A stretch of DNA of 64,000 nucleotides from JABFRJ01 sp963847145 (lineage in GTDB: Bacteria; Pseudomonadota; Alphaproteobacteria; Rhizobiales; Hyphomicrobiaceae): positions 620,001 to 684,000 of the forward strand of contig CAWJYN010000004.1 of NCBI GenBank assembly GCA_963847145.1, read 5' to 3'. The translations under genes and the position numbers were made by a program. This document shows positions 35,110-43,840 of the stretch, piece after piece. The first letter of the stretch is position 1. Each line of letters opens with the position of its first letter. Below the pieces are notes generated by a model. That model did no database searches, was not told the DNA's origin, and worked only from the letters and a program-made list of their open reading frames with translations.

Positions 35110-36740
35110 GAAGGCACTCCAGCTTTGCCGAGCGCGCGATCCAGCGCGGCTTGCACGGCTTGCGCGTCGAATGAACGCCAGCGTGCGGCGACATGCTGAT
35201 CAGGGCGGATGAGATAGACCGTGCCCGGCCGAGCATCGAAACGTTGGGCGGCCAAACCGGTGGGGTCTTGAAGGTCGGCCGGGTGTTTGCCGATCAAGAG
35301 CGTGCGCAGCGGCGCTGCAGCATGCGGCGCGGCGATGGCGTCGTCGAAACAGAGCAGCACGAAGCTGCCGCCTAAATGGGCGAGCAACCAGCCATCTTTG
35401 TCGCCCGCGCGTATGGGCACATCGGCGACCGGCGCACCGGGCACCATCGTACCCGCGAAAGTATCGACATCCGGCGTGTTCAGCGGCGAGCCGTCGTAGA
35501 CCGATGGCACTGACAATCGCCCGCTGTTCACCAGCCGCCGCGCAAAGCCGCAGTCACGCGCAAGTTCCAAGGTCGCGTCTCGAAAGGCGCGGCTCGCATC
35601 CGACTTAGGCGTGATGAAATCGGTGCTGCGCGTCGAGTTGAGGATGTTTTCGTCGGCTGCCGCCACGCGCTCGCTGTCGTAAGTATCAAGCAGCGATTCC
35701 GGCGCGCGACCCTCGATGACATAGCGCAGCTTCCACGCCAGATTGTCAGCATCTTGCACACCGCTGTTGGCGCCCCGCGCGCCGAACGGCGACACGCCAT
35801 GCGCGCTATCACCTGCAAACAGCACGCGGCCATGGCGGAACTTGTCCATACGCTGACAGCCGAACGTATAGACGCTGACCCACTCCAGCTCGAACGGCAC
35901 ATCCGGGCCGAGCAGCGCGCGCACGCGCGGGATGACGCGCTCGGGCCGCTTCTCCGCCTCCGGGTCCGCATCCCAGCCAAGTTGAAAATCAATGCGCCAC
36001 ACGTTGTCGGGCTGCTGATGCAGCAACACCGATTGTTTGGGGTGGAACGCCGGATCAAACCAGAACCAGCGCTCGGCTGGAAACGGCGCTGTCATGCGCA
36101 CGTCGGCAATCAGAAAACGATCACGGAACGTCTGGCCCTTGCTCTCCAAGCCCATGGACCGCCGCACGGCACTGCGACCACCATCAGCAGCGATCAGCCA
36201 ATCGCAGCCGAGTGTGAACGGCCCGTCCGGCGTGTCGATCGTGAGTGTAACGCCATCGGCGGTTTGCGCCACGTCGAGGATTGTGTTGCGCCAGCGGAGA
36301 TCGAGGTTCGGCAATTCCCGCGCGCGATCGAGCAGAAAGCCTTCGACGTAATACTGCTGCAGATTGATGAACGCTGGGCGGTGATGGCCGCTCTCTGCGA
36401 GCAGATCGAAACGATAAAGCAGCTCTTCGCGTAGGAAGACCTTGCCGGTGTTCCACGTCACGCCCTTGTCGACCATGCGCTGGCCGACGCCGAGCCGGTC
36501 GGCAATCTCCAGCGTGCGCTTGGCAAAGCAGATCGCGCGCGAGCCGGTCGAGAGCCGGAAATCGTCATCGAGCAGCACGACGGGAATGCCAGACTGAGCT
36601 AGATCAATGGCCGCCGCGAGGCCAACCGGCCCTGCACCGGCCACCACCACGGGATGGCGGCGAAGCGAACCAGCGTCTTGCTCCGGCGAGCGCCGATAGG
36701 CGAATTCGAGGTGCTGATAGTCAAGCGCGATAGAAGGCAT
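35106..36740 (-). CDS. FAD-dependent aromatic hydroxylase, MhpA/PheA-like
   Basis: 544-residue class A flavoprotein monooxygenase. FAD motif GXGXXG appears as VVVAGAGPVGLAAAIDLAQSG near residue 32; the DG motif is CDWLIAADGGRSAVRR near 185; the GD motif is GRVLFAGDSAHGVSPFGARGANSGVQDADNLAWKL near 305. The C-terminal thioredoxin-like domain (about 400-544, LLAHLGGSFVLLCFDD) marks the 3-(3-hydroxyphenyl)propionate/phenol hydroxylase branch. It uses NAD(P)H and oxygen to hydroxylate a phenolic ring ortho to the hydroxyl. Coupled to DUF2783. Divergent from the EVE gene. Exact substrate not predictable. Confidence 0.88.
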   Translation of the reverse strand: MPSIALDYQHLEFAYRRSPEQDAGSLRRHPVVVAGAGPVGLAAAIDLAQSGIPVVLLDDDFRLSTGSRAICFAKRTLEIADRLGVGQRMVDKGVTWNTGKVFLREELLYRFDLLAESGHHRPAFINLQQYYVEGFLLDRARELPNLDLRWRNTILDVAQTADGVTLTIDTPDGPFTLGCDWLIAADGGRSAVRRSMGLESKGQTFRDRFLIADVRMTAPFPAERWFWFDPAFHPKQSVLLHQQPDNVWRIDFQLGWDADPEAEKRPERVIPRVRALLGPDVPFELEWVSVYTFGCQRMDKFRHGRVLFAGDSAHGVSPFGARGANSGVQDADNLAWKLRYVIEGRAPESLLDTYDSERVAAADENILNSTRSTDFITPKSDASRAFRDATLELARDCGFARRLVNSGRLSVPSVYDGSPLNTPDVDTFAGTMVPGAPVADVPIRAGDKDGWLLAHLGGSFVLLCFDDAIAAPHAAAPLRTLLIGKHPADLQDPTGLAAQRFDARPGTVYLIRPDQHVAARWRSFDAQAVQAALDRALGKAGVPS

Positions 36741-36897
36741 AAGGTTCGACAGCTCCGGCCAATGGCGCCTGCCGACAATGCCTTGACTGATGCCCCGAGG
36801 GCAAGGTCAAGCGGAGCGGGTTAAGTCGGCATCTATCCGTTGACGGGCGGCGCGGAGAGACGCACAGAAGAGTCCTGAAATCGCTCTTGGACGCTGC

Positions 36898-37395
36898 ATG
36901 GCCAAACCACTCCCTGCCCCCATCGTCTCCACTGGCTTCTGGCTTATGAAGTCGGAGCCGGATGTGTTTTCATGGGACATGCTGGTGGAACGCGGTGCCA
37001 AGGGCGAGCCCTGGACCGGCGTGCGCAATTATCTGGCGCGCAATTACATGCAGCACATGAAAATCGGCGATCTGGCGTTCTTTTATCATTCCAACATCGG
37101 CAAAGAGATCGTCGGCATTCTGCGTGTCATCGCGCTGGCGCATCCCGACCAGGACGACGATACAGGGACGTGGGCCTGTGTGGACGTCGGCGCCGTGTGC
37201 CCGTTCCAGAAGCCCGTAACCTTGGCGGACGTGAAGGCTGATGCGGCGCTGTCGAAAATGGCGCTGGTCACATCGATGCGGCTGTCGGTGCAGCAGGTGA
37301 CGGCCGCTGAGTGGGCGCATGTTTGCAAGCTGGGCGGGCTCGATCCGGCGGCCATTGGCAAAACGCCAAAAACGTCCAAGAAGCGCGCGCCGTGA
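36898..37395 (+). CDS. EVE domain protein
   Basis: 165-residue PUA-like EVE domain protein. Typical blocks: FWLMKSEPDVFSWDMLVERG, GVRNYLARNYMQHMKIGDLAFFYHS, GIVG-type strand EIVGILRVI, and VTLADVKAD followed by VTSMRLSVQQVTAAEW. EVE domains bind modified bases in nucleic acids (for example modified cytosine). The C-terminal tail is lysine-rich. The stop overlaps the GTG start of the following methyltransferase by 4 bases, hinting at coupled production. Confidence 0.9.
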   Translation: MAKPLPAPIVSTGFWLMKSEPDVFSWDMLVERGAKGEPWTGVRNYLARNYMQHMKIGDLAFFYHSNIGKEIVGILRVIALAHPDQDDDTGTWACVDVGAVCPFQKPVTLADVKADAALSKMALVTSMRLSVQQVTAAEWAHVCKLGGLDPAAIGKTPKTSKKRAP

Positions 37396-38024
37396 GCGCC
37401 TTCGACACGTTCATCGACCAACACACCGGGTTGATCGCGCCGCCGCTGGTGCCAGAAATTCACCTCCACCTGGCGACCAACGCGTTCGCGATCTTTGAAG
37501 CAGCTTACGCACTAACTCCGCATGGCCCGAGGCCCTATTGGGCGTTCGCGTGGCCGGGCGGGCAAGCCTTGGCACGCTACTTGATCGATCATCCAGCGCT
37601 CCTGGCAGGCAAGCGCGTGCTAGATCTCGGCGCCGGCTCGGGGCTCTGCGCGATTGCGGCGTTGAAGGCAGGTGCACACGCGGCGACGGCGGCCGATATC
37701 GATCCGTTGTCGGTGGCCGCCTGCGTGCGCAATGCGGCGGCCAATGACGTGGCGCTGAGCGTAACCACAGATGATCTGCTCGGCGCTGATACGGCATTTG
37801 ATCTCGTGCTGATCGGTGATCTGGTGTACGAGCCGGACTTGAAAGACCGCGTCGGCGCGTTTCTCGCGGCGCATACGCGGCGCGGCGTGCCGATCCTTTA
37901 TGGTGACCGCACGACGGCACGCCGCCCACCCGGCGCCTTCCGCCTGCTCGCGGAGTATGCTGCGCCACTGACGCCAGAACTAGACGAAGATTTTCCCGAG
38001 CAGGCGCGCGTGTGGAAACTGTGA
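37392..38024 (+). CDS. Class I SAM-dependent methyltransferase, METTL20-like paralogue 1
   Basis: 210-residue methyltransferase starting at a GTG that overlaps the EVE stop (GTGA). The family N-terminus is FIDQHTGLIAPPLVPEIHLHLAT; the distinctive block is PYWAFAWPGGQALARYLIDHP; the SAM motif I is VLDLGAGSGLCAIAALKAG and motif II AADIDPLSV. The DLVLIGDLVYEPDL motif stands where METTL20-type enzymes have their D/N-x-x-Y-like loop. These resemble the electron-transfer-flavoprotein beta-subunit lysine methyltransferase. It has a shorter insert (no WQKTEDELG) than its neighbour at 38318 and is probably the diverged copy. Confidence 0.82.
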   Translation: MSAFDTFIDQHTGLIAPPLVPEIHLHLATNAFAIFEAAYALTPHGPRPYWAFAWPGGQALARYLIDHPALLAGKRVLDLGAGSGLCAIAALKAGAHAATAADIDPLSVAACVRNAAANDVALSVTTDDLLGADTAFDLVLIGDLVYEPDLKDRVGAFLAAHTRRGVPILYGDRTTARRPPGAFRLLAEYAAPLTPELDEDFPEQARVWKL

Positions 38025-38317
38025 GTGGTGGCCGCCCCGCAAAAATGGACCCTTGTAGGGCGAGCACAGCGCGACCACGCGTGCAATATCCGCGCCTGGT
38101 CCGGCAGATGGCGGGCCCTGAACCGCGCCCTTGTCCGCGACGGATTCTAGTTTTGGCTTTCTGTGGCGGAAGACGACGCGGTTCAGCGTCCGTCATCCGC
38201 CGGCGGCTGGTGGTGGCGGCTGCCCGCCGGCTGTGGCGGATTTCGCGATGCTCTTCCGCTATAGCTTAAGCCTGCCATTGCCCGATGGGCCCTCACCACA
38301 GACAGGCCTGAATACCC

Positions 38318-38959
38318 ATGCGCGATCCTGAGCGTTTCATCCGGGCGAACACAGCGCTGTTGTCGCCGCCGCTGGTGCCGGAATTGAAGTTGCATCTCGC
38401 GGCCGAAAGTCTGCCGATTTGGCAGAAGACGGAGGATGAGCTCGGCGTCATGAATGTACCGCCGCCCTACTGGGCGTTTGCGTGGGCTGGCGGGCAAGCG
38501 CTGGCGCGGTATGTGCTCGACAATGCGCACCTTGTCACGGGCAAGCGCGTGCTCGATCTCGGCACCGGCTCTGGGTTGTCAGCGTTGGCGGCAATGCGGG
38601 CTGGCGCAGCATCGTGTCTTGCGGCGGATATCGACACCCTCGCGCTGGTGGCAACACAGCTGAACGCCGAAGCCAATGGGTTGCCAGTTTTGACGACGGC
38701 GGCCGACCTGCTGGCACAAGAACCGGCGGGGTTCGACGTCGTGTTGGTCGGCGATCTGTTTTACGAGCGCGCGTTGGCCGAGCGCGTACTGACCTACGTC
38801 GATGCTGCTCGCAGGCATGGCGCACTGGTGCTGATCGGTGATCCGAAGCGGAACTATTTTCCGCGCGATCGCTTCACCAAAGTCGCAGCCTTTCAGGTGC
38901 CAGTGACACGCGAACTCGAAGACGCCGAGATCAAGGACACGTCAGTCTGGCAAGCCTGA
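38318..38959 (+). CDS. METTL20-like (ETF-beta lysine methyltransferase type) paralogue 2
   Basis: 213 residues, about 45% identical by eye to the product of 37392-38024. It carries the full set of METTL20-type features: FIRANTALLSPPLVPELKLHLA, PIWQKTEDELG, PPPYWAFAWAGGQALARYVLD, SAM motif VLDLGTGSGLSALAAMRAG, acidic loop AADIDTLAL, and FDVVLVGDLFYERALAERV. Bacterial homologues methylate lysines of ETF-beta beside the recognition loop. Its likely substrate here is an ETF not encoded in the window. 293 bases of uncoded DNA separate it from paralogue 1. Confidence 0.85.
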   Translation: MRDPERFIRANTALLSPPLVPELKLHLAAESLPIWQKTEDELGVMNVPPPYWAFAWAGGQALARYVLDNAHLVTGKRVLDLGTGSGLSALAAMRAGAASCLAADIDTLALVATQLNAEANGLPVLTTAADLLAQEPAGFDVVLVGDLFYERALAERVLTYVDAARRHGALVLIGDPKRNYFPRDRFTKVAAFQVPVTRELEDAEIKDTSVWQA

Positions 38960-38999
38960 TCCCGAGTGTCCTGCGACGTCGCTGCGGGGCCATTTTGTA

Positions 39000-39079
39000 G
39001 GTTGGGTCAAGCGCTTCAGCGCGACCGACAGGGGTTGCTGCGAGCAGAGATGCTGCGTCGCGCTACGCTTGACCCAACC
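39000..39079. repeat. 80-bp palindromic repeat between convergent genes
   Basis: GGTTGGGTCAAGCG (39000-39013) pairs exactly with CGCTTGACCCAACC (39066-39079). The pairing continues inward with CAGCGCGAC/GTCGCGCT. The rest of the loop is ACCGACAGG-GGTTGCTGCGAGC. It lies between convergent genes (methyltransferase and popZ) and may double as a bidirectional terminator. Confidence 0.75.
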
Positions 39080-39089
39080 GACACAACCG

Positions 39090-40277
39090 TCACTCGGTGT
39101 GGATCTTGGGATTGGCGGCATCTGGCTTTGCCAGCTTGGCCGTGTGCACGAGTAAACCGCCGGCCACCGCGAGTTCTTCCTTGAGCGCCTTCTCGACCAT
39201 GCGCGGCATGTTGTCGTCGAGCCAGTCGCGCAGCAGGGGACGGAGCATTGTGGAGATAGCGTCTTCGAAGGTCACCGGCGGCTGCGGAACAAGGTCGGTG
39301 GAGGTGACGGGTGCGGGCGCCGTTGCCGTTTCGGCCAGTGGCTCTGCGAGTGGTTCCGCCAGTGAGCTTTGCGGGGCTTCCGAATGTGCCGTGATCTCTG
39401 GCTGAACCATTGTGCCGGCCACGCAAAACTCTGGAGCCTGCGCGGCATGGAGCGCTGACGTGATTGGCGCGGTGGTATCTGCGGCGGTCGCAGCAATCAC
39501 CGGCTCATCGGCGAGCGATGCTGTCTCAATGCCCGCTGCGCGTGGCCTGCCGCCACCCAGCAGCGCCACTGCATTGACAGCGGCGACGGCGGCGACCGCC
39601 GCCGCAACGGCCTCTGCGGGACTGGGACCGCTGTCGGTATCAACGCTGGTATCAATCACAATGCTGGCAGCAGCCGGCGGATCACTGTCTGCGCTGTCGA
39701 CAAAAACCGTCTCAGGCGCGGCCCCGGCCGCGTCATCATACGCAGCGTCGGGTGCCGCAAACGACAGGCCGCGCGCCAGCTCGGCCATAACCTGTTCAGC
39801 CGACGGCAGAACTTCCGCGGGCGGGACCGTAGACTGCGGGCTTACTGGCGTCATCTCGCCAACGCTGGCATCGGATAACTCCGCGGCCGCAGGCACTTCA
39901 GGTGCTGGAGGCGGTTGCGCGATGGGTTGCGAAGAATACGCCGTGTCTGTGGCCATTGGCGTTGCCGGCTGGATGTTGACGAGCGGCGCAGCGGGCTCAA
40001 GAAGCTCGGCAAGCACGTCATCGACACCAGCATCTGCGCGCGTTGGCGGTGCCGCCTGCACAGCATCGCCTGTGTCCGACCGCTCCGACGTCTTATAAAA
40101 GCCGAGCGGCTCCACGGACGCCGCGGCTTCTCTGCGTCCATCAGCCTCGCTCAGGGGCGCCCGGTGCCGCGGCTCAACCGGCTCTTCATCAATGATGCGC
40201 CGGATCGACGCCAAAATGTCGTCCATGCTCGCCTCGTCGCGGCGCCCGCTGGACAAATGACTTGGTGATCCTGGCAT
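39090..40277 (-). CDS. popZ: Cell-pole organising protein PopZ-like (DUF2497)
   Basis: 395-residue scaffold protein. The N-terminal helix DEASMDDILASIRRIIDEEP and the C-terminal assembly region TFEDAISTMLRPLLRDWLDDNMPRMVEKALKEEL are the two conserved ends of PopZ. Between them lies a long acidic, Pro/Ala-rich disordered linker, longer than in Caulobacter PopZ, with an unusual Ala/Val run (AEAVAAAVAAVAAVNAVALLGGG) that might form a hydrophobic helix. PopZ self-assembles at the cell pole and anchors chromosome centromeres. GAGAGGG stands ahead of the ATG at 40277. The order popZ-tolC-tolC-pcm on one strand suggests a conserved neighbourhood. Confidence 0.85.
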   Translation of the reverse strand: MPGSPSHLSSGRRDEASMDDILASIRRIIDEEPVEPRHRAPLSEADGRREAAASVEPLGFYKTSERSDTGDAVQAAPPTRADAGVDDVLAELLEPAAPLVNIQPATPMATDTAYSSQPIAQPPPAPEVPAAAELSDASVGEMTPVSPQSTVPPAEVLPSAEQVMAELARGLSFAAPDAAYDDAAGAAPETVFVDSADSDPPAAASIVIDTSVDTDSGPSPAEAVAAAVAAVAAVNAVALLGGGRPRAAGIETASLADEPVIAATAADTTAPITSALHAAQAPEFCVAGTMVQPEITAHSEAPQSSLAEPLAEPLAETATAPAPVTSTDLVPQPPVTFEDAISTMLRPLLRDWLDDNMPRMVEKALKEELAVAGGLLVHTAKLAKPDAANPKIHTE

Positions 40278-40418
40278 TCGACCAACCCTCTCGGCCGCAA
40301 GCCTTCCGACGCGAAACAGATCCAAAAGCAAGCGGACAGCCGCAACTAAAACTCAAAAGACAGCGAATGCCAGGTGAAACGGCACACGCTGCCTTGTAGG
40401 AGGGGAACCGACGGCGCC

Positions 40419-41939
40419 TTACTTTGCCGGCTTCCAGGTTTTCACATCTTCCTGGCCGCGATGCGGTTCAGTGTGTGTCTCCCACCTGTCCTTGACCTCG
40501 ACGCGGCCCTCAGCGCGCGTCACCGACACACCCCAGGCCTGCCGACGGACCTCGTGATAATGGACCTCAGGGTCATAGACCGCATCCACACCACCAAGCT
40601 CCTGAATATTCAGACGGCCGACCGCCGACATCACCGCATAAGCCGCCACCGCAATGTTGCGCTGATCGGTGACAACTGCAACGCGGGCATTCAAAAGGAC
40701 CTGCTCGGCGTTCAACACGTCCAGCAGGGTGCGTTGACCAACCCGTTCTTCCTCGCGGACGCCGGTAAGTGCCGTCTGCGCCGATGCGACCTGCGCATTG
40801 TCCGACACCAGCTGTGCACGCGCCGCAATCAGCGACGACCATGCCGTCACGACAAGTGCCTTCACTTCCGTCCGCTGCTGTTCGATTTGCTGGATGCGGC
40901 TAATGTGCGTCTGTTTGGCGCCGCGCACGCGGGCCTGTACTTCCCCACCCGAATAGAGCGGCACTGTGAGGTTGCCAACGATCGACTTGCTGTCCTGTTC
41001 CGCCGTGCCCGCCGCTAGATCGTACCGCCGCGCGTAGGCCGCCGTCAGCGACGCTGATGGAAGCAATTCGCCCCAGATCAAATCCACCGTATGGCGGGCC
41101 GACTGCTCGTTATAGAGCGCGTTGACGACGTTGGGGTTCTCCCGCGACGACGTCGCAACAGCATCATCGAGTGTCTTCGGCAGCAGCTTATCGAGCGCCC
41201 TTGGAGCGACGAGAGAACCTGGCGCCGAACCGATGTTGCGCTCATAGGCAGCCCGGCTCGACTGGAGGTTCGATTTTGCAAGGTCAAGAGCGGAGCGAGC
41301 AGCCGCCAGAGAGGCTTCCGACTGAGCCACGTCTGTCCGCGTCACTTCCCCGACGGCAAACCGTTCTCGTGTCGCCCGCAGCTCCTGCTGGAGCACGTTA
41401 ACGTTGCTATCGCGCAGTCTGACGATCGACGTATCGCGGATGACATCAAGAAACGACGTCGCGCTGTCCAGCAGCACAGTCTGCTCGACGCCGCGCAGAA
41501 TCTCCCGCTGCGCGCGCACATCGGCTTCCGATTTACGGACGGTGTTGAGAACACGCCCGCCCCGGAAGAGTTGTTGTGTCGCCGAAACACCGTAGCCGCG
41601 CGGATGGGTCTCGGTCCGCGCCACGTTTCCCGTGTTGGCGCGATTGGTCGAATCCTGGAAGCCGACGTCGGCGGTCCCCTGCACTGTTGGCCGATAACCG
41701 GAGTTGGCAGCGGCGACGGTTTCATCGGTTGCGCGCAGCGTAGCGCGCGCAGCATCGAGTTTCGAACTGGTGCGATAGGCCCGCGCAAGGGCATCGGACA
41801 TCGTCTCAGCCAGCGCAGCCGACGACAAAGGTGCCAGCGCAGCGAAACAACCCAGGGCCGTTGCAGAAACGGCAGCCAGCAAACGCGAACGTGCGTAGAC
41901 GGCAATGCCCTTCCGAGAATGTGCGCGATATTTCGACAT
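40419..41939 (-). CDS. TolC-family outer membrane efflux protein 1
   Basis: 506-residue outer-membrane channel subunit of type I secretion or tripartite efflux. Signal peptide LLAAVSATALGCFAALAPLSSAALA, then the mature start ETMSDALARAYRTSSKLDAARATLRATDE. Two repeated OEP domains of the alpha-barrel type follow; TIGR01844-like motifs include GVEQTVLLDSATSFLDVIRDTSIV and VREEERVGQRTLLDVLNAEQVLLNARVAVV. A C-terminal tail of about 60 residues (GVSVTRAEGRVEVKDRWE) extends past the fold. A TTG at 41942 could replace the ATG at 41939. Strong similarity to the next gene points to tandem duplication. Confidence 0.93.
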   Translation of the reverse strand: MSKYRAHSRKGIAVYARSRLLAAVSATALGCFAALAPLSSAALAETMSDALARAYRTSSKLDAARATLRATDETVAAANSGYRPTVQGTADVGFQDSTNRANTGNVARTETHPRGYGVSATQQLFRGGRVLNTVRKSEADVRAQREILRGVEQTVLLDSATSFLDVIRDTSIVRLRDSNVNVLQQELRATRERFAVGEVTRTDVAQSEASLAAARSALDLAKSNLQSSRAAYERNIGSAPGSLVAPRALDKLLPKTLDDAVATSSRENPNVVNALYNEQSARHTVDLIWGELLPSASLTAAYARRYDLAAGTAEQDSKSIVGNLTVPLYSGGEVQARVRGAKQTHISRIQQIEQQRTEVKALVVTAWSSLIAARAQLVSDNAQVASAQTALTGVREEERVGQRTLLDVLNAEQVLLNARVAVVTDQRNIAVAAYAVMSAVGRLNIQELGGVDAVYDPEVHYHEVRRQAWGVSVTRAEGRVEVKDRWETHTEPHRGQEDVKTWKPAK

Positions 41940-42217
41940 CAAATCTGCCCCGCCGCCGCGTGTGCACCAAATCTAAAGAAAAAGGTCATGCACGCGACCC
42001 CACTCCACGAGGCCTATCCGATTCTCCGGCGATGCAACAATGCAGTCGGCACATCCAGAGCGGGTCTGTGGCTGTTGCGCCACGGACAGGCAGCACCAAG
42101 CCGGAGCCGCCCTGCCCAATAGCCAGTCGGCCGGGCCAGGCGATAGCCGAAAGGCGACGTTGGGCGCGCGATGACGGCCCTATGTGGCAAGAATTCAACA
42201 GAGACTGCGGGGCACGC

Positions 42218-43726
42218 TTACGGCGCCGAGGCGCGCAGGCCTTTGCTGGCAACGTATGGGTCGACAGCGCCCCAGTTGTCCAGCTTGTCCAAAATTTCAA
42301 CACGGCCATCGGCGTGCGTGATGCTGACGCCGAACCACTTCCGCTCGACCTCGTCATAGTGGACTGTCGGATCGTACTGGCTGTCGCCCAGCTGCAACGC
42401 TGCAGCGTTAAGCTGCCCAATTGCACTCAACAGCGCGTGCGCGGCAATCAAGAGATCGCGCCGGTTCGTCACAGAGACTACCTCTGCGTCGAGCAACTCC
42501 TGCTCGGCGTTCAACACATCGAGCAACGTACGCTGGCCGACGCGCTCCTCCTCGCGGACGCCCTCGAGGGCGATGCGGGCTGCGCCCACCTGCACCTTGT
42601 CTTGCGTGACCTGCGTGCGCGTTGCCTCAAGCCGCGACCATGCGCCGACGGCGGTAGCCTGGGTTTCGGTGCGAGCCTGCTCGATTTCCTGCAAGCGGCT
42701 GACGTGGGTATGCTTGGCAGCCCGGACGCGGGCTTTCACCTCGCCACCCTCGTAGAGAGGAACGTTGACGCGCCCAGTGACCGTCGCCGTACTGGCTTGA
42801 TCAACAAAGGTCGACGTCTTGAAGGCTTGGTTGTAACTAGCCTCAAGCCGGACTTCCGGCAGCAGTTCGCCCCAGATGCGGTCCACCTCGTGCCGCGCCG
42901 CCTGCTCACGATAGAGTGCGGCGACGACATTGGGATTTTCCTTCTCGGCAATCTTGATCACGTCCTCGATACCTGAAGGAATGAGTTTGTTTGGCACCGC
43001 CGGTTCGGACAAATTCTGCGGTGGCCGGCCGACGACACGCTCATAAACCGCGCGGCTGGTTTTCAAGTTTGATTTGGCCAGGTCAAGCGCTGAGATAGAC
43101 TTGGCGCGCCGGGCTTGGGCCTGCGCGACGTCTGTTCGTGTGACCTCGCGGACAGAACGGCGGGCCTCAGCCGACTGGAGCTCCGTGGACAAGACCGCGA
43201 CGTTCTTTTCGCGCAGCCGCACCAGCGCCGTGTCGCGTATGACGTCCGCATAAGCCGTCACGGCATCCAACAGGGTTTGCTGCTCCACCAGACGCAAGTT
43301 CTCACGGCCGGCCCGCACGTTCGCCTCGGCTTCGCGCACCGTGTTCACGGTCCGAAATCCAGAAAACACCGATTGCTGCGCCGAGACGCCATATCCGGAC
43401 GGATGTGTAACACCATCCGTAAGCTGCCGCGGCGCAGAGAGTTGGCGCAGCGCACCCGTATTGGCGTTGGCAGATGCTGTTGGCCGGAACCCGGCCTTGG
43501 CCTGCGTGACGCCTTCATCGGTCGCTCGCAAGCGCGCGCGTTCAGCATCGAGTTTCGGGTTGCTCTGGTAGGCAAGCGTCAGTGCTTCCTGGAGTGTCTC
43601 GGCACTGGCCGGGAAGGCTGCGGCCGCTGCAGCAAGTAAGGCAGCTACGCTGACGGTGACGCGCCGAATGCGGCGCGCATGATGCGCGCCGTTCGCACGG
43701 GCCAGCAGGCTCAGATGGGCCGTCAT
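42218..43726 (-). CDS. tolC: TolC-family outer membrane efflux protein 2
   Basis: 502-residue paralogue of the downstream TolC. Start at 43726 has GGGAGCG upstream, against 30 extra unconserved residues from 43816. Signal peptide VTVSVAALLAAAAAAFPASA; mature ETLQEALTLAYQSNPKLDAERARLRATDEGV is the classic TolC opening. Hallmarks are the same repeated helices: LLDAVTAYADVIRDTALVRL and VREEERVGQRTLLDVLNAEQELLDAEV. The C-terminal tail parallels that of its neighbour (GVSITHADGRVEILDKLDNWG). It could serve the RTX protein encoded at 30-32 kb. Confidence 0.93.
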   Translation of the reverse strand: MTAHLSLLARANGAHHARRIRRVTVSVAALLAAAAAAFPASAETLQEALTLAYQSNPKLDAERARLRATDEGVTQAKAGFRPTASANANTGALRQLSAPRQLTDGVTHPSGYGVSAQQSVFSGFRTVNTVREAEANVRAGRENLRLVEQQTLLDAVTAYADVIRDTALVRLREKNVAVLSTELQSAEARRSVREVTRTDVAQAQARRAKSISALDLAKSNLKTSRAVYERVVGRPPQNLSEPAVPNKLIPSGIEDVIKIAEKENPNVVAALYREQAARHEVDRIWGELLPEVRLEASYNQAFKTSTFVDQASTATVTGRVNVPLYEGGEVKARVRAAKHTHVSRLQEIEQARTETQATAVGAWSRLEATRTQVTQDKVQVGAARIALEGVREEERVGQRTLLDVLNAEQELLDAEVVSVTNRRDLLIAAHALLSAIGQLNAAALQLGDSQYDPTVHYDEVERKWFGVSITHADGRVEILDKLDNWGAVDPYVASKGLRASAP

Positions 43727-43840
43727 CCGCAATCGCTCCCTCACGGCGTCACACACGCCTGCGGGCCATTGACAGCGGAGTTGGTAAAGAATTTGTAAAG
43801 AGCTGTTTCGGTGCAACGGCTGTGTGTTGCGATACGGGCG

